The translations under genes and the position numbers were made by a program. A stretch of DNA of 64,000 bases from Faecalicatena orotica (GTDB taxonomy: Bacteria > Bacillota > Clostridia > Lachnospirales > Lachnospiraceae), in assembly GCF_003149245.1 (NCBI RefSeq), contig NZ_QGDL01000009.1:62001-126000 (forward strand), read 5' to 3'. Below, piece after piece: positions 60,563 to 64,000 of the stretch; positions within the stretch are counted from its first letter, which is position 1; the number at the start of each line of letters is the position of its first letter. The notes beneath the pieces are model-generated. The model ran no database searches, was not told the DNA's origin, and saw only the letters and a program-made list of their open reading frames with translations.

Positions 60563-60591
60563 ATATAAAAAAGATAAGGAGAAAGAATAAA

Positions 60592-61452
60592 ATGAAAAAA
60601 ATTGGATTTATCGGTGTCGGTATTATGGGAAAATCAATGGTGCGCAACCTGATGAAGGCAGGATTTGAACTCCACATCTATGCAAGGAATAAGACAAAGG
60701 TGGAAGATGTGATCGCGGAAGGCGCATTTTTCCATGACAGCATCAAGAGCTGTGTGTCAGGCTGTGAAGCGGTCATCACGATCGTTGGTTTCCCGAAAGA
60801 TGTAGAGGAAGTTTATTTTGACGAAGGAAATATTCTGGACAGTGCAGAGGCGGGGACTTATCTGATAGACATGACAACGACCAGCCCGCAGATTGCGGAG
60901 AAGATTTATGCAGAAGGGAAGAAAAAGGGATTCCACGTGCTGGACGCTCCGGTTACGGGCGGTGACACAGGCGCCAAAAACGGGACACTCTCAATTCTTG
61001 TAGGGGGAGATCAGGAAGACTACGAAGCATGTATGCCACTGTTTGAGGCAATGGGGAAGAACATCAATTATCAGGGAAAAGCAGGCTGCGGCCAGCACTG
61101 CAAATTGGCCAACCAGATCATGATAGCGGGAACACTTTCCGGGGTATGCGAGGCCCTTACTTACGCGAAGGCAAAAGGTCTGGATCTGGATACCGTTTTG
61201 AAGTCGGTTGCGACGGGTGCGGCCGGAAGTAAACAGCTGGATACGTTCGGACCAAAGATTCTGGAAGGGGACTACGAGCCGGGATTCTTCATGAAACACT
61301 TTATCAAGGACATGAAGCTGGCGCTGATTGAGGCGAATATGAGTGAACTGAGTCTTGATGTGTTAAGCCAGGTGCTTGCCAACTGTGAGGAACTGGAGGC
61401 AGAGGGCTATGGGGAACTCGGGACACAGGCACTGATGAAATACTACGAATAA
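60592..61452 (+). CDS. 2-hydroxy-3-oxopropionate reductase-like (GarR/GlxR family)
   Basis: A 286-residue beta-hydroxyacid dehydrogenase. NAD-binding GFIGVGIMGKSMVRNLMKAGF, substrate loop DAPVTGGDTGAKNGTLSILVGG and catalytic Lys in GCGQHCKLANQIMIAG are all present. Typically reduces tartronate semialdehyde to glycerate, fitting with the glycerate kinase and CdaR genes nearby. RBS AAGGAGA. Separated from them by the CPBP gene. Confidence 0.9.
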   Translation: MKKIGFIGVGIMGKSMVRNLMKAGFELHIYARNKTKVEDVIAEGAFFHDSIKSCVSGCEAVITIVGFPKDVEEVYFDEGNILDSAEAGTYLIDMTTTSPQIAEKIYAEGKKKGFHVLDAPVTGGDTGAKNGTLSILVGGDQEDYEACMPLFEAMGKNINYQGKAGCGQHCKLANQIMIAGTLSGVCEALTYAKAKGLDLDTVLKSVATGAAGSKQLDTFGPKILEGDYEPGFFMKHFIKDMKLALIEANMSELSLDVLSQVLANCEELEAEGYGELGTQALMKYYE

Positions 61453-61498
61453 AGGAAAGCAGCTTAGAAGGACGGAAACAAAGCATCAGGAGGAAGAC

Positions 61499-62329
61499 AT
61501 GAAACTGACAATTTTAGGCACCGGAAATGCCACAGTAACAAAATGCTATAATACCTGCTTCGTTTTGTCTGACGGGGACAGACATTTTCTGGTAGATGCA
61601 GGAGGAGGAAACCAGATACTGGGGATTCTGGACAAGGTAGACGTGCCGCTTCAGGATATCCATGATATTTTTATTACCCATGAACATATCGACCATCTGC
61701 TGGGGCTGATCTGGCTCATCCGTATGATCGGGCAGAAAATGAATCAGGGAAAATACGAGGGGGATGTACGGATTTACTGCCATAGTGACCTTGTGCCAGT
61801 CATCACGACAATTACAGGACTGACCATCCAGAAAAAGGTGACAAAGCATATCGGGGAGCGGATTCAGTTGATCCCCCTTGAGAGCGGGGATACGAAGAAG
61901 ATTCTGGACTGTGATGTGACTTTCTTTGATATCGGCTCAACAAAGGCAAAGCAGTTTGGTTTTACCCTGACAACAAAAGAAGGTGTCAAACTTTCCTGCT
62001 GCGGGGATGAGCCGTATAATCCGTGTGAAGAGGAGTATGTAAAAGGCAGCGACTGGCTCATGCATGAGGCTTTCTGCCTGTTTGGTGAGGCGGATAAATT
62101 TAAGCCTTATGAAAAGCACCACAGCACGGTGAAAGAAGCGTGCCAATTGGCGGAGGAGCTGAAAGTCCCGAACCTGATCCTTTACCATACCGAAGAAACA
62201 CATCTGGCAGAGCGGAAGAAACTGTATACGAAGGAAGGGCAAGAGTATTACAGGGGGAATCTGTATGTGCCGGACGATGGGGATGTGTTTGAAGTGCAGA
62301 TGGTTGGGAATATAAGAAATATACAATAA
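61499..62329 (+). CDS. MBL-fold metallohydrolase
   Basis: A 276-residue metallo-beta-lactamase-fold protein of the RNase Z/arylsulfatase-like type. LGTGNATVTKCYNTCFVLSD, FITHEHIDHLLGLIWLIR (motif HxHxDH) and a late CCGDEPYNP, MHEAFC and YHTEE supply metal ligands. RBS AGGAGGAAG before ATG 61499. No substrate can be assigned; in this position it may be cotranscribed with garR. Confidence 0.88.
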   Translation: MKLTILGTGNATVTKCYNTCFVLSDGDRHFLVDAGGGNQILGILDKVDVPLQDIHDIFITHEHIDHLLGLIWLIRMIGQKMNQGKYEGDVRIYCHSDLVPVITTITGLTIQKKVTKHIGERIQLIPLESGDTKKILDCDVTFFDIGSTKAKQFGFTLTTKEGVKLSCCGDEPYNPCEEEYVKGSDWLMHEAFCLFGEADKFKPYEKHHSTVKEACQLAEELKVPNLILYHTEETHLAERKKLYTKEGQEYYRGNLYVPDDGDVFEVQMVGNIRNIQ

Positions 62330-62425
62330 GTTATACCATTGAAATGTAATAAAAAGGCGTGTGATATGCGAGTGATGGCTGAATACAAAAACAGCCCGAA
62401 AACGCGGTCTGCACGTCTTTTTTTG

Positions 62426-62454
62426 TTGCTTTTAATGGGGTAACGGGGTATGAT
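62426..62454 (+). promoter_or_regulatory. Possible promoter of the pilin-like gene
   Basis: TTGCTT (62426-62431), a 17-nt spacer and TATGAT (62449-62454), 57 nt before the start. Confidence 0.4.
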
Positions 62455-62510
62455 AATAACAAGTAAGTAAGCGGGGGAAAGATCGTCGTGGGAAATAAGA
62501 GGGAGTACAT

Positions 62511-64000
62511 ATGGATCACGTGAAAATAAAGAACAATACAAAAGGTTTTACACTGGTAGAGATGATTGTGACACTCATCATAACAGCGATACTGGCAGGT
62601 GTAGTCATAGGAGGGGTGATTGCCTACCAGAGATATGCCACATTCAAGAAAAATAACGAATATGCCCAGACCATTTATACAGCGGCGCAATCGGCATTCA
62701 CAAGGGCGAAGGCGGGCGGGCAGCTGGATGCGCTCGCAGAGCTGATGGAAAAAAGTGAATATAAAGTCAATCAGTTTTCCGAAAATATGATAGAAAACGG
62801 AGCGTCCGGTTTCGGGACCGGCAGGGCTTACTATCTGTTTCTGGGGCCGGAGGCTCCGCAGACTGCAGAAGGAGAAGAGAGTGCATATAAAATTGTGTAT
62901 GACATGATAGACGATTACGTCTATGATGCCACAATTTTAGATGCCGTTTTTTGCGTAGAATTTGACCCGATCGATGGGATTATTCTCGGAGTCTGCTATA
63001 ACGACAAGGCGGATTCCTTCTATTATGGCATGGCAGGCCAGGCGCCGGGAAAAGGCACATCCAATGATATCAGTGATCGTTCTGTGGAGGCGCGGAAGAA
63101 GATGCTGTTGGGGTACTATGGGCTGGATGATGTATCCGACCGGGCGCCAAGTTCATTGAAAAAGACAGCGTTAAGCAACGCAGAACTGGTAAATGGCGAT
63201 ACATTATATGTGAAATGGAGTCTGACTTCAAAATACAAATATATGACGAACCAGCTCAAGTATAAGATCCAGTTATATAATGCAGATACGAAGAAAATGG
63301 CCGCATCACTGGAAGTGAATAATATTCCCGATGCGAAAAACATCGTGAAAAGGCAGAATGCATCCAACGTGGGTGAAGATGAGCTGTATATCCAGTGCAA
63401 TGTGACGCTCTATGAAGAAGACGGAAAGACAAAGGCTGTTTTAAAGGATGTGCGTTTTCGTGCGTATGCCTCTGAGAACAGTGTGATGTATCTTGTACTG
63501 GATGCAGTCGATCTGGAAGCCGCATCGCTGTCGGAAAAGAAAGATGCCGATTATGGAGATACATACAGTATTAAAAGGCTTGGTCTGGAAGGGGTGAATC
63601 TGTATGCCAGAGTTCAGGCAGGCGGTTCTTTTTATAAGTCCAGCGCATGGAAACAGACGAATACAGAAAATGCCCTGTTTGCAGATACAAAAACCACGGA
63701 CGATGGCAAGACGGTAACTTATGGAGTTAAGAATGCAAGACATTTAAGCAACATCCGTTTTGCAGAAACAAATAAAAATGACAAGGACAGGGTAAATGAA
63801 ACTATATTCCTGCAAAAGGCAGACTTCAGCTGGGACGGGGAAAATGGCATAATCAGCCGGAAATCGGTTTTCAATAAGGGGAAAATCGTAAGTGCTGAGA
63901 AAGAAGGAAAAGAGAAGGCATTTCCTCCAATTGAAGAATTCGGTGAGGATTGTAAGTACACAGCGAAAGATGAGAAAAGCGGCAAGGTTTACCAGATTCA
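62511..64000 (+). CDS. Large prepilin-type secreted protein (partial)
   Basis: ATG 62511 follows AGAGGGAG. The frame stays open to the window end, giving at least 496 residues. After a short leader the type IV pilin motif KGFTLVEMIVTLIITAIL appears, cleavable after Gly with methylated Phe. The long extracellular part is mostly beta-rich and acidic, with VKNARHLSNIRF near residue 410, a motif seen in Lachnospiraceae pilin-like surface proteins. It would be processed by a prepilin peptidase and assembled or secreted by a type IV pilus/type II-like system; other parts lie beyond the window. Confidence 0.88.
   Translation, partial: MDHVKIKNNTKGFTLVEMIVTLIITAILAGVVIGGVIAYQRYATFKKNNEYAQTIYTAAQSAFTRAKAGGQLDALAELMEKSEYKVNQFSENMIENGASGFGTGRAYYLFLGPEAPQTAEGEESAYKIVYDMIDDYVYDATILDAVFCVEFDPIDGIILGVCYNDKADSFYYGMAGQAPGKGTSNDISDRSVEARKKMLLGYYGLDDVSDRAPSSLKKTALSNAELVNGDTLYVKWSLTSKYKYMTNQLKYKIQLYNADTKKMAASLEVNNIPDAKNIVKRQNASNVGEDELYIQCNVTLYEEDGKTKAVLKDVRFRAYASENSVMYLVLDAVDLEAASLSEKKDADYGDTYSIKRLGLEGVNLYARVQAGGSFYKSSAWKQTNTENALFADTKTTDDGKTVTYGVKNARHLSNIRFAETNKNDKDRVNETIFLQKADFSWDGENGIISRKSVFNKGKIVSAEKEGKEKAFPPIEEFGEDCKYTAKDEKSGKVYQI

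Overview
The window looks like the chromosome of an anaerobic, moderate-GC gut Firmicute of the class Clostridia, most likely family Lachnospiraceae. This rests on the translation/secretion block ylxM-ffh-rpsP-khpA-rimM-trmD ... rplS-lepB-rbgA-lepB-rnhB-yraN, strong GGAGG ribosome binding sites, clostridial-type FeoAB, a short-form ThiC behind a TPP riboswitch, and many carbohydrate importers. The genus is not determined. No plasmid, phage, integrase, transposase, rRNA or CRISPR array is visible.

Layout. 0-4 kb: end of a glycogen/maltodextrin phosphorylase, then a family-1 sugar ABC importer. 3.7-7.9 kb: MgtC-like membrane protein, a nested palindromic repeat, a LysR regulator, a two-gene SipW/TasA-like secretion cassette, and a CmpB-type membrane protein. 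8-16.5 kb: Fur-type feoAB, TPP riboswitch-thiC, a TruA paralog whose catalytic Asp is Glu, a thioesterase, small unknown proteins, a Cys/Gly-rich protein and a subtilisin without signal peptide. 16.6-28.8 kb: an AraC regulator fused to a GH39-like domain faces an 11-gene operon that carries two oxidoreductases, an aldolase, an amidohydrolase, an S33 peptidase, a complete mannose-family PTS and its own divergent HPr and enzyme I. 28.8-32.6 kb: the SRP/ribosome block. 32.6-47.3 kb: an insertion between trmD and rplS holding glnA, an RpiR regulator and a ribose-type ABC sugar operon with DXR-like oxidoreductase and a frameshifted FGGY kinase, a truncated Rpn-type nuclease gene, and two AT-rich orphan genes. 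47.4-54.3 kb: rplS to a metallophosphoesterase. 54.3-64 kb: tRNA-Thr(CGT), lipoprotein, MarR/TSUP pair, glycerate genes (glycerate kinase, CdaR, GarR), CPBP protease, MBL hydrolase, and the start of a large type IV pilin-like gene.

How the genes work together. Three separate sugar uptake routes (MalFG-type ABC, mannose-family PTS, RbsABC-type ABC) sit beside their likely catabolic enzymes and local regulators. The PTS operon is the most unusual unit: it encodes its own phosphoryl relay, its HPr has Lys at position 46 in place of the regulatory Ser, and two peptidase/amidase-type hydrolases suggest that the substrate is a sugar conjugated to an amino acid or acyl group. That substrate is inference.

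Starts were moved inward from the longest open frame wherever a good Shine-Dalgarno sequence pointed to a later codon; each such case is noted. Functional calls rest on motif recognition by eye, and no alignment or database search was run.
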